From assembly GCF_002999335.1 (NCBI RefSeq), contig NW_020312535.1, positions 1 through 64,000 on the forward strand: a stretch of 64,000 nucleotides of DNA, given 5' to 3'. Shown one piece after another: positions 27,797 to 40,053 of the stretch. Both the position numbers and the translations under genes were made by a program. Below the pieces are notes generated by a model. It was not told where the DNA came from. It worked only from the letters and a program-made list of their open reading frames with translations, and searched no databases. The number at the start of each line of letters is the position of its first letter. The stretch's first letter is position 1. The stretch is from Cyclospora cayetanensis. Lineage: Eukaryota > Apicomplexa > Conoidasida > Eucoccidiorida > Eimeriidae.

Positions 27797-30700
27797 CTAG
27801 AGGACCTCCATCTCAGCCTGTCTGCCACTGCGGTCTTTATCTGCATTGACACCTTCGTTCCTCTGCATGCAACCTTGGCCATGCCTCCCAGAAGCGCGCT
27901 CTCCGGAGCCTCTAGGGGTGCCCAAGGCCTGTTCTAAGTCCCTACCGGCGGGCAGTAAGGGGCAGCACCAGTAATCAGCAGCAGACAGAACGCTTACCAT
28001 AATATGATCAGCAACTTCAAGCGTTCCAGGTCGGTGAGACACGAAGAGGCATGTCTCTCCACGCAGATTCTACGACGCAAGTGGAGGGACATTCCAAGTA
28101 GAAGCAACATAGCAGGACAAGAACACACTGCAACTGGCCAGGGAGCATAAGTCGTGTAATTATCAAATAGGAACTGCAACGAGACCGAAAGAGGCTCGAC
28201 GCGAGACGGGTAGTGGGCGTAGTAGCAGAAATGCAATTAGCACTATCAATAATGCACCTCCTTGATGTTATGCAAAACCTGGCGCTCCGTGTCAGAGTCT
28301 AAAGATGATGTGGCCTCATCCAACAGTACCACCCTTGGCACCTTATAGCCTCCACTTTCAGTGTCACATCCTGTAACCGGACTCTCTGTAGGGGCTTGTT
28401 GAGCATGCTGTAGCCGATAGAGGGCCATCGCGAGGCAGACGCGCTGTCGCTGTCCCCCTGAGCACCGCAGCCAACCGCAGAGCTCAGCGCCCTAACCGCT
28501 CAAGACCCATAGAGCTAACAAGCAAATCAGTCTAGTGAGCCACTGGGATTCAGCAGTACGAGATACACACCCGAGAGGACAGTGCCGCGTTCATCCAGTG
28601 GGGTCTTGAGCCCCATTGGTAACGTAGCAGCAAAGGGGGAGACACAAGCGGCGTCGCAGGCCAAGGTGAGGGGCAGTAGAGGGCTTGCCGCTGAAAGCAG
28701 AGAGGGCAGACGCAATGCACAGGGAAACGCCTCTACGCTGCGTATTTCGGAAACGCCTGCGATGGTGGCGAAGTTTATATGGACAGGATACGCAAGCCAG
28801 CAACAGCACAGCTCTCGGTCAAACAAATGCAACGGCACGCATGGACCCGTATCCCAGCAAAGCTTGCGGTGCGTACAGATACACATTTGGTGTCTAGGAG
28901 TACAACACGTGCACGGGTACATTAAAAAACGCGCAATATAGCAATCACGAAAACTGAACGTATACGCACAAGAGCTGTATTCATGGATATTCAAGATATT
29001 GCACGAATATATACATATATATACATGTATACATACATTTATGTTGGCGCATAAATTACCACCAAAGTTACACGAAATTGTACACAGTTCAGAGGAGGCA
29101 GAGAGAGTAGTGGACAGCACGAAACCCAGATAAGCAGCCCAAATCCAAAGGCCAAAGGAAAAAGACGAACCCCCACATATTTCCTGGTGTGCCAGCTGGC
29201 CATAGCGGATATGCGACTCTAGTAAGCCACCCGATACCAAGAGCGAATCCTGTACTACAGGTATGACCTACAGGCATACCCAAACACATACGCATGCAGC
29301 ACATGCCTTAAATACAACAGCAGCTGGTCAACAATACCCGAATGAGCATATGCACTAGCAGCTGAGACAAATCTGAGAATTTAGGGTGGTAGTCTCGTCA
29401 GATTTTCAGCTTCTCGTGTGTCTATCTTTTTCAGCAACTTTCAAGCTTTAAAGTCTCCAGTCAGCATTTTCGAAAAAATATCGAAAACCTAGTTTCTTAC
29501 AAGTGATCGAATAAAACGCTCATCAAATGCATTTATTGGGACGTTCCCTAAAAGGATGCTGCCTTTCTGAGGTTCATAAAGGCGCAAAAGAAGTGCCCCC
29601 ACTGAACTCTTTCCACTCCCGCTGGGACCTACATCACAGTAGCAGCAGCAGCTCGAAATCGATCAAATCCAAAGCTAACAAGACCTGCCGTGAAGCAGCA
29701 ACCTGCTGTGCGCTGTGCCACAGGTGTGTCCATTTCCACGCGGCAGTTTAGGTAAGTGAGAATGGCTAGTATGGTTTCGCAGCAGAAGACGGGCCCCTCT
29801 TAAAAGCCTTTTGAGATATCCCCTTAGAGACGCACAAAGAACCCCCTGAGTAACGCGTGAACGACGCGGCTTGCAACTTACCGACAATCGCAACGGCGGC
29901 TCCTGGGGGAATACAGAAGCTTAGGCCCTTTAAAGCCCACTGGCCATTCCTTCCTGGATATGAGAGCCATACATCTTTAAACTTAAGAGAAAACCCACTG
30001 TGCTTCGCTGCAGCCTCAGCAGATGTGGAATGGTGCTGCTGCTGCAGAGCCTTCTGGAAGCGATCCAACTCCTTCTGGTAGTTCAGGGAGGAGCCAAGAG
30101 GACTGGGCTTGCCCCGAAGTAGGAGTTCTAGCATTTCGTTCGTTGCAGCAACTGCACGGGAGGTATCACTCCAGGCAGTCGCGCAACCCTGGAGGGAGGA
30201 CCCCACGATTGCCGAGTACAGGGCGAGTGACATAACTTGGCCTCCAGTTAAAACGCCTGAAGCAGCAGAAGCAGTAGTGGATGCAAGAACTACTAGCAGC
30301 CCAGATATACTGTGAGAAACGGTAGAGAGGTCAGAAAAAAGCCCTCCCAGCCTGCACAACGGTCCACCTCAGCGAAAATGGCAGGAACCACAGGCAACAA
30401 CAGAGAGAGACGACACATGGGAATGAACAGACCTTGAGCCACAAGGGAAGATGCGGCATACACAAGATGTACGAGGAGACCGGAGCCCGCAGCAAATACA
30501 AAGGCGTAACGCCACGCAACAGCAACAGCGCTCTTTTGCGCTGCAGCAAAGACATCCCGGAGCTGCAGGTGGCACATGAGGCAGCAGAGACATCGACAGA
30601 TACTGGAGCACGTGGAGCAACCTGCGGCGATGGTCACAACAACGCACACTCCTCGATCAGCAGCAGCACACGAGCAATAGCAGCGGCATATTTGCTACGC

Positions 30701-33065
30701 TCTAACAGGCACGCATACCGCAGCATCGAAAGCCTTGATCTCCAGGGCCTCCCCGTTGAGGCTCCTGAGCTGTTTTCTCGAGCTCAGGGCCCCCGTGGCC
30801 CGCTGGAGAGCCACCTGCAGTGCCCGACTGTGCTGCTGCTGCAGTGCCGCTACACGCCTGGCTGACAGCCGCAGTAAAGCGGCTGCAGCAGCTATGGGCA
30901 GCAGTAGAGACATCAAGAAGGTGAAGGGCGCGGACATCCAGCAGAGACCGATTCCTGTTTAAGAGGTACGCAAAAAAATGCAGAATACAATCATTTGATA
31001 AGAATCAAGGACAAAACGCAGCAGGCTGCACGGCAAGCAGCAGTAAGGTGCATGGGGAAGAGGCCACGCAAGCAAACACGCACGCAAACACGCGCACACA
31101 GCATACCCCAAAGAAAACGACCCAGAATTTCCAAGCAAAGAAAAGGGGCCACAGAGAGAGGAAGCCACCATGGAAAGCCAGGAGCAAGCAACATTTTAGG
31201 GAGCTGCACCGTACAGAAGTGAACGACGCCGCAGACCGACAGTGTGCACCTAGAAGCAGCGAGGGTCACATCAAAGACTACACAAACCACACAGTAGGAG
31301 ACTCGACTACAGCAGGACGAAATCTTAGACGGCTACTAGGGGACCCCAACACACAACCGGAGAGCAAACCAAGGCAAGGCCAGAAAATATGAGAAAACGG
31401 GAGAGGGCAGGACAGAGGAGGCAACAGGACAAGATGTACCTTCATTACAGCATCTAGGATTATCAGGCAGAAGCTAGGAGCTCCTACGTCAGACCTCACC
31501 AATGACAGAAGTCAGGGCGCAACGAAGGCCAAAGGAGACATCGACCAAGACCCTACTGGCCGTCACCACGTCCTCTGAATATAAACAACGTTACAGCCCC
31601 AAAGTCTTAGCTGTTTTTGAGCCTGTTCAATGCATTCGGTAGCAAAGCAGGAAGCAAAGTGCGGGAGAAAGGGTTCTGCAAAGGGCGTATCGAGATGCTT
31701 AGCGAACCCACGTGACATATACTTCGCGAGGGCCCCCAGCGGCTGTTGCTGAAAGTTCTCTGTGGGGTGTTGCAGGAGCCGCCGGAACAAGCCTGACCTC
31801 AGCGGACATGCCAGACGCTCTATCTGCGAACAAATAGTTCGCATCCCAGTAATAGTCACTTCCCTGCGCAAAAGAGGCCCTTTTAATCGAACAGTACGTA
31901 CACCTGGCCCTACTTGTGGCGGTCGAGTCCCGAACACCCACCTGTCCCCCCACCCCTTGAAGGCCATGCAGCCCCCTAAAATCTCCTTTCTTACCGTAGA
32001 CTCCAAAAGGTAGAGGCGCATGAAGGAGGTGGCAGCTCCGATGGCACCCAAAGACAAGCAGAAGCCCAACCGGGCCCAAGGGGTCTTAAAGCCCTCCTGC
32101 AGGCCCTTTCGGAGCGCCACCCACCTGGACTCAGATGCTGCTGTGTCTGTCGTTTCTAGACACGCGTTTACACCGCTTTCCAGCTCTCTTGCCGCTGCCA
32201 TGGTCGCACTTGTGCCGTCGACTGTTGCTGTCGAGCTGCCCTCGGTGCGTGGGCGCGATACTTCATCGTCAGTGCACGGCAGCACGTGTGGATCCACGCT
32301 ATCTCGTTTCTGAGCTTCCTGATGCTGCTGGTCTTCTTGAAGCTGCACCGGTGGTGCCTGCGTAACTGCGTCGACAAGCTGCCCTACGGCCAACGGTAAG
32401 AGGAGTTGTGCCCCGCTGCTGAGCAGCAGCGCACAAATAATGCCACCGATACGAAACTTCTCGCCCTTTATAAACGTCAAAAGGTCCCAAAGTGTCACAC
32501 GTGGGCCCTCCTGGGGCCCTGAAGTCCCAGTCTGCAAGCCCTCCACAGTAGAGGACGACCCCTCCGTTGCTCCTGATGACGCTCCCGATGAAGAATTTGA
32601 CGGGGGGTGGAGAGGCCTTCTATCACTAGACAGGCCCCCACCAGAGCTCTGATGCTGCTGCTTGGTTTCATGGGAAAAGGCTCTGGAGTTCCCTTCATTG
32701 GCCTCTACAAATAAGCACCGGGAAAACGCTGGCAGGGCTCGTTGCGGGCCCCCAAAGGCAACAACCGACTGAAATAGGGGTCCCCTCTCACTTACAGACG
32801 ATGTGAAAGTGGAAAGCAGAGCGTCACACTGATGGAAGCTGTGATTTGCTAAGTTACGTACTGATGGGCCCCTCTTGGGGCCCTCCAAGGCGCGCTGAGG
32901 AGCATCAGCACGCAGCTCCCATCTTCCTACACAGGGAAAGACCATAGATCGCATTCCCCCATGCAAGCGCAGATTCCAGGGCAACCGTGCAAGAATAGGA
33001 TGTGCTGACAAGGCCGCTGCGTGCCCTGAGGGGCCTCGTAAACGCCATGGTACCCACTGCTGCAT
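27797..33065 (-). CDS. ABCB-type half-transporter (mitochondrial ABCB8/ABCB10-like), 3' exon unresolved
   Basis: ATP-driven membrane exporter with one transmembrane domain fused to one ATPase domain. Exons: 33065-31995, 31823-31712, 31574-31500, 30954-30719, 30562-30433, 30367-29882, 29628-29501, 29267-29177, 28690-28571, 28457-28258 and 28069-27998, all in phase (907 residues). The final exon is not identified; an open frame runs to a stop near 27797. Landmarks: GGIICALLLSSGAQLLLPLAV (TM1), IERLACPLRSGLFRRLLQ, FTFLMSLLLPIAAAAALL, Walker A split by an intron (VAIVG / PSGSGKSS), Q-loop VVQDSLLVSGG, signature LSGGQRQRV (also split), Walker B RVVLLDEATSSLD and H-loop SHRPGTLEVADHI. The first 200 residues are Arg/Pro/Ser-rich, compatible with a mitochondrial targeting extension (inference). 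A Gln/Ser-rich insert follows TM1. The frame opens right after a TGA, so the first ATG (33065) is taken; an upstream exon is possible. Confidence 0.88.
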
Positions 33066-33248
33066 GGCATCGACGGGGGCCCTCACAGGGGACTGCTGAG
33101 CTCTAGCTAGGGCCCCACCGAGCCTTGTGGCAGCTGCCGAGAGCTCAAGTCTTGATAATTCCCGCAGGGCCACAGGAAGCTCAGGGCGGGGGTGTATGTG
33201 CCATGGCAACCTCAGGTGAACGGTCTGCTGGGATCGCGTGAGAAGCAC

Positions 33249-36200
33249 TCAGAGCTTCTGCGAAGCTGTTCAAAGTGTAAATGAATTTTGCATGGCAACA
33301 AGAAAATTATACTGCTTGAGATGCTGCTGCTATGGTATTCGGAAGGCTCCTCCGTTATTGTTGATGTAATTGTTGCTGCTCACTTCATGATGACTCGGCT
33401 ACCCAGCGCTTGATCTCCCTAAGAATCCCATCCCTGCCTTCGTGGGGAAGCCCATATACAGCTCTGACCTGGATGGAAGTTTAGATGTGCTGAGTTTCGC
33501 GTAGAAAAGGAAAATCGGCGGGAGAACGTGGGGCCCCATGTGCGTGCCCGTTCCCCGCGGGTCGACTCGGGGCCGTTGGCTCCGACTGCACAGGAAACCG
33601 GAATAAAACCCGAAACTGCTAAATAATAAGGCATATTGTATCCAACGATCATTTGTATCTCAGGCTTGGGGCTCGGATGCTTTGTCATTATTATTTTCTG
33701 CTTTCGCCTTTCAGGGTACCTTGCTCGGACTTGTTTCGATGTGCGGCAACTTCCAAGCACATCGCCACCTTACAGCAAGGAGGAGCCACTCTGTTTTCCA
33801 GTAAAACATACGTAGTGACAAAATAGCGCAGCCTGGAGAGGGTGGTTAGAAGTGGGTTATATATTAATGTGCTAGGAATGAACCAAAACGGGACACCGCC
33901 TAAGAAATCAAAAAAGCACACGCACACGAACTTGTGTAATATAAAACGACCTTGGATGGCTCGCTGCGCGCTTCTAATATGAGGAGTTACCTGGTGCAAG
34001 TAGAGGAACTGCAGTGGCACGGACGAAAACACCTGAATTGCACCTGCCTTTAGGGGCATTCGTTGCACAGTACACTGAACTTCCTTTTCCTTCAGTCAGC
34101 ACAGCCGACCTTACGACCCACCACCAAGGCAGCGTTTGACTAGCTAAGATGAGTCCGAAAAAATGTGCAGCAGTGGGGAGATGTGGGTCAGCAACAAAGT
34201 ACAAGTCCCTGTGATTTAGCCGCTGTGTCGAGGTTTGAAAAGGGCACTTTGATTTCCTGAATGGTGAAGAGACTGGTTCTCACAACGGAACCCTTACACA
34301 AGCTATACGATTATAATCAGAAGACTGCACTGCGCCCCTTCCAATAATTCATAGAGGAGCGTGGAGATGCCAGTGCACAATATGAATAGCCCGGCATTCT
34401 GTAGTAGCCCTTTTCCTCAACTGTACAGCCCCAATCTGCCCTCATGTCTCTGCTGATCATTCCAGTATCCGGGGAATAGGAGGCAGCAATTACGGTATGT
34501 ACTGCTAATGTACTTTTTACTATGGCCGTCCTCAGGAGTTTTCCTGTAGACGCATCTTTATTGAGGGGCGCAGGGTACACATTGAGGCTTTCAACGAAGT
34601 GAGCATTTAGGGGCTTCATAAATTCGAAGTTTGCAAAAAATACCTGCACCCATATAACCCCTAGAACTATGGTCAGTGTATTCTTTGTGGGGAAGCTACG
34701 ACAAAGTCGTGACGATAATGTCAACGCGTATGAACACACTGAAAGCACACGGATACAGAATGTATTTGTCCGCGACGTTGTCGCCACACCATCCCAGCAA
34801 AACTCGGCTGTCCACGCCCATCCATAGAGATCTCTGGATCTAAGCCAGTTTATTGAATCTAGTGTACAAATGGGAGACCGCCGTCTGTAGGGCACACACG
34901 AGGTCAACTGAGAGTGGCAGAAGCTGTTATGCACAGCAGCGATGGCTAACCAAACGTATCCGCAACGCCATAAATTTCCGTACCCATCCATGCATATGGG
35001 TTAGACGGCAAACATTAGTAGAAAGGTTAGGAGACCTCGTCATTTATAATATATGGTACTAGTTTGCTCGCAGTGGGTGGCACGAATTCTGACATGAAAA
35101 ATCCTCCGCTTTCGTATCACTAGTCCTGTACTGAGAGAAGTACTTCAAGAACGGCAGAATAACGGTGATTGCCGAACAGGCACTTCAACATATTGTAGGC
35201 AAGGCTTTTTAAGACCCAAGACCAAAAGAAAGCGCCACGGTTTTGGTATAGTTTCTTCGTACTCGGGTCTATTCCCGATCACCCTGCTTGAGCACAACTA
35301 CTCTATCAGAATAGAAAGGTAATGGATCTGCCCTCTACCGTTTGATAATTCACAGCTGGTACAGTTTAATATGCTTCCAGAATATCCTTTCAGAGGGCAC
35401 CCGTAACAAGCAATGGCTGCAGGAGGCTTGAAGTGGCATTATATGGATGTACTCAGGGGCCTCATGCCCTTCAAGCCCAGTGTGGTGTAAGGTTTACACA
35501 GTGGATGCACAATGGTCTCGACTAAACCTAGGGGAACTGCTTAAAGCCTTTGTTTTCTTGCACAGAAAGAGCTTCTATGACATCAGGCAAAAAGGCCTAC
35601 GTTGAATTCAGGAAGACATACGACTCTAAGCGTACTATGCAATGTGAGCGACGTGCAAACCGCGTTTCGAGACAGCGAGTTGCTTTCACTTTAAAATATG
35701 CTGTTGCAAAACTGGAAGCACACGAGGCTAGAGTGCATCAGCTCTATACGATACCTATTCATATGTAGAGGCAGCCTATCGTGTCTGAATGTTGCCTTTT
35801 CCATGGAAAAGTATTACTGGAGGGACACCTGACTTGACCTGTCTCTCCCTAAAAGACAGTTAGTGCATCATATTTGTGACTCCTTCCCCTGTTTGAAAAA
35901 GCTTTAGGAAGTCTTAATAAGCTAATATCAACATCATTTGGTAGCCGGCGAAATGCGATGGAAGCCATAGGCGCTCGCACTAAGCCACCACGGCATTCCG
36001 TAGCGAGCAACGACTTTAGCGGACATGGATCATCCTATACCATTCGCATAAAACCACGAGAACGTCTTTGACTCCAATCTCCCCTTAACTGCACCAGTTA
36101 ATTACCAACTTCTCCACTGTAGTACTCTTTGCAAAGCACGCTAAGCATGCTGCTTTCTTTTTTTATCTGATGTGCCCTACCGGGTCCACACAATAGAGAA

Positions 36201-39200
36201 TTTTATACTCCCTCAGTGTGATCTCCTGCTTCAACGATCAGCGCTACGGCTGTTGTAGTCCTCCCTACGCAGGCGATTTTATAAGATGGATGGATGCAGC
36301 TCCAGCAGGCAGAGGTTGTACGGCGTCGGATGTTTTGATGAAAAGCTGAAGAGCCAAAACTCTAGAGGTCTCCATACTATGCTAAGAAGCGAATGCAACA
36401 TACCTTTCTGCAAATGGCTTGAGAGCTATATTTCAGGTTAAATCTAGATAATGTAGGTGCGAGACCCATGCCCCCGGAATTCCGGCGTATGTCCGGTGGA
36501 TCTGCATATGCCTGCTTTCTACGAAATGTTCTGTTGTAGCGCATTTTCTAAGCTTTTGCTTTGTTGGGAGCTTGTTGTAAGTTGAGGTGCTATCGTCGCT
36601 TGCCGACATTCCCTGAGCTTCGTGGCAAGCTCCTGAGTGTATACTTGCATCTGCAGTTTATGAGCTCTGAGGACATCAGAGCACGCAAAGCGCGTGCCTG
36701 GTGACAATGCGCAGCAATAATTTGAATTTATATGGGTAAAGTTATAGAATGCTTGAATGGCATGCTCGATCCTGGTGTGTGGCGTTCCTCCTCTTTCGCC
36801 ACGTTCCGTGCTCCATGGCATGCGAGGATTGTTAACACACCAAATGCTGTTTGCCAAAGGCATTCCCACGTCGAGCAGAACCCTATATTTGCTCTGCAGC
36901 TCTCTGCGTTGTAGGCATCGGTATGTATGCACTGGATCCATATGTATCTGGGTGAATACTGGGATGTTAGAGAGAGATACTTCTTGGAAAATGCAAAGTG
37001 GCGCACTGCTCGGTATGTCTTTATATATGTATCCCCAGAGCATGACTACTCAGCCCGTTGTTTATGTATATACCATGAGAGAGTATTAATGGTGGTTAAT
37101 GCCCTTATGGTCTTTCCTGAGTGCATGTCATCTCTTCTGGGCATGCAGAGTTAACTTGTAATATGGATCAATAGCTGTAGCTTTTGTACCGTTGCCATGT
37201 AGTAGTCTATTATACTCGATAAAATAAGCTGTAAATAGCGGTTCCTTGTACACAGGGCGCACTTTGCACCTTACCGGTGTGAAACCGGGACACTGAACTA
37301 GGTTAGTACTTATGCCGTCTTTTTTCTAGTGGGCAGCAAGCCAAAACACTGGAGTAGACCGTTTAGAGCGTCTCTGAGCACGGGGTGGCGGACGCCTGAC
37401 CTCTATTGGCGACCAGCAAAACCCTTGTACATATTTTGCTTTGGTCGCCTGCTTGCTTAAAGCCTCTTCGCTCAATTGCTGGCGACGATTAGAGGGAGAG
37501 GCAGCCTTGATCAGTCAAGCTTTCCACCAACGATCTTAGAGATATGTACCGAGCTAGGGAATATATGTCGCTGGCTAACGGAGCAGACAACGAACATTTT
37601 TGTCACCTGTACTCCCATTTTAGCCATTTTTCTTTCGAGAGTACAAGATTTTGTTGGTCTGCTACTATCGGAACATGATTCAAGCGATTTTACTTTCGCT
37701 TATGAAGGCATTTGAGCAAGCATTTCGTTCTGGATGAAGGCGACCGCTGTCGATGCTCGGGCAATCTGCGCTTGGTGGTCTGGGAAATGTTGCAGTACCT
37801 GTGGAATATTTTGACCTAGGCAAAACATTGAATGAGTGTTTTGGGGCTCCCATAAGCTTGCTTTGGATTTACTAGTACAAATTTATTTGCTGTGCAGCTG
37901 ACAGATCACAATTTGGGTCATGCAACAGTGCTATGATGCTATTTGAAGGTACCGACTAGATTGGACCCATAAAAAAGACAGTCCTAAAGCATGAACACTA
38001 CTTGATTGAAGAAATACTATGAGTGCTGGAATGCAAGGTGTCTGTGGCTCGGAGAAGCCGTTTTGGACATGAGCACGTGGTATATGCGAAAGTGGCTTCA
38101 AAGCACACTTCACTGCGGCTCTGCAGGACGCCCACCCTACATTAGCACACGAAAGCAACTGTGAGTAGAAAAAGCACAGTTTTGTTTCATGAGGCGATTA
38201 TATGGCTATAGCATATGCCATTCGAGCATGAGCGGTCAGCTTTGCAGGCAACTTACAGAGAGCTGTCAAACGTAAATGAAGAGGAGAGCAGCAACAAAGG
38301 AAGCAACACATCTCAGAAAGGTGGAGAACGCATCTAGACAACACCGATTTACGAGCACTGGTAGGAGAAGAAAGAGATAGCTCTGATCGCCTGACAGGTT
38401 GAACGAGAAATCCGCTCCCTAGGGTATACCTTATGAATGCCGGCGGGGTCTTTTGTCTAGGACCGCGCTGATAGTATTCCTTAGCAGTCGATTCCCCAGC
38501 TGGGTTCTATTAGCAACTGGGTGCATTCTGCAAAAACGGCAAAATGTTTAAAGGCCGCTTGTAACACCTATTAGAAGGTTGTGCGTGCCTCTCAAAATTA
38601 TCTTTTGTGTATACGGCTACATGCACCACTTGACATGTCAATAATACTTGAATATTGTAGCGACAGCCTGATCCTGCAAACAACCTAAAAGTAGCACAGT
38701 TGAGTTTCAAGTTGCGCAGGAGTTCTCACGGGCCTCTAGGGGCCTCCAACACCATATCCTTTCTAGCCCACAAAAGCGAGAAGCAACCCAACTCTAGTAT
38801 TACCTGTGTGGCTGACTAAGTACAAAACACGCAAGTTGAAGTAAATTATCTAAAATACATTGTACTATAGACCCTATGCAGTCTACCTACATGCGCACTA
38901 AGGGTTATCAAGCAATGCTGCAACTCACAAAATGGCTGTAGCTGTACATGGCGATTAATTCGGGACTAAACTCTACTGTTAAAGAAAAATTGAGGGAAAC
39001 AAATGCAAGGCTTAAACCCCCAACACAAGCCATACTCTGACGAGATAGACTTCGAGTAATCTGCGAAGCAAGAGACTTTACGCACATTTGTCGCAGGTCT
39101 GCCAGGTAATGAATACCTAAATGCGCGCCCACAAACCTCAAAAATACACTTAAATCCAACATAAATCTATTGAACATCCAGCCTTCACAGAATGAAGTCA

Positions 39201-40053
39201 ACGGTGGCCCTAGTGATGAGGAAGACTGCGAGAGCAAAGAATCCGAGCTGGAAGGCCACTCAGCCTTGCATGCTTCACTTGATGCTATTCTGGTGTGGCT
39301 GTTTTGCGAGGATGCGGAGAGTGTTTGAGTGGCCCTACAAGGGTCTGGGATAGTCCGAAGTGCATTATCAGTTTGAAAAAGTCGTACGACTCGGTAGTTG
39401 CAAAAGTCAAATACGGCAAAATATAGGTGGGTTTCATGCGTCTTAGATCAATTGCCTAACCTGTATCAATACGCCTAAAACGGATTGAATTCTCTTGAGT
39501 AAACTTCCGGGTTGTCACTCAATGGTCCCAGCCCCAGCCTCCACTGGCAGCCCCATTCAGCGTAGTCCAAGGGCCCCCTTGCCCATCCTACTATGGCAAC
39601 CTGGCTCTGCGCTCCGGGCCATTGCAAGAAAACAGGCTTATTCATCTCCACGAAATCATATCCTCACGATCTGTTCAACATGTACCTTTCGGACTGTGCA
39701 AATCGTTCCTCTAGGTTCCTTGAAATGGCTCTGAAGGGCACCCTCCACACTGTCATAAGTTGACTGCATAAGGAACAGGCAATGCTCTAAAGTGTTGTGT
39801 CTCTGTTATGGGCATCCTGGGCTTTCTGGCGAACGGTTTACTGCATCGATTCCGGCATTCTGTTGAAGTGCGTTGGCACTTGGCCAATCGCTCATTGTTG
39901 CTGGTTACGGTTGAAGAATGAGGTATCGGAGAAATTGTAACATCCCATAAATACTTTTGAAGCACCGTAGGGTTGCCTTCGGAATTCAAACTAGGGCATT
40001 GTACAATAACGCCGGTGTCTGTTGTTGGTGGTGTTCGTGTGACGTTTACTCTC
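33249..40053. other. Gene-poor, AT-richer segment
   Basis: Nearly 7 kb with near-even base composition, few triplet runs and no recognisable family. Two unusually long frames exist (34317-34991 and 36519-37043, both minus); the first is listed separately. A short frame at 35580-35768 faintly resembles the basic linker after a retrotransposon integrase core, too weak to call. Confidence 0.5.
34317..34991 (-). CDS. Unrecognised 224-residue open frame
   Basis: ATG-initiated and uninterrupted for 224 codons in DNA of near-even base composition, where such a length is unlikely by chance. It is Cys-rich (about ten Cys), has one hydrophobic segment (LTIVLGVIWVQVFF, about residue 106) and no signal peptide. 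The C-terminal half (Tyr/Ser-rich, ending near YCALASP) looks protein-like. No family recognised. It could be a species-specific surface protein, a single exon of a larger gene, or a remnant. Confidence 0.3.
   Translation of the reverse strand: MDGYGNLWRCGYVWLAIAAVHNSFCHSQLTSCVPYRRRSPICTLDSINWLRSRDLYGWAWTAEFCWDGVATTSRTNTFCIRVLSVCSYALTLSSRLCRSFPTKNTLTIVLGVIWVQVFFANFEFMKPLNAHFVESLNVYPAPLNKDASTGKLLRTAIVKSTLAVHTVIAASYSPDTGMISRDMRADWGCTVEEKGYYRMPGYSYCALASPRSSMNYWKGRSAVF

Noticed and set aside
36519..37043. 174-codon minus-strand frame
   Set aside because: No motif, and an overlapping frame of 110 codons exists on the other strand. Too weak to call a gene.
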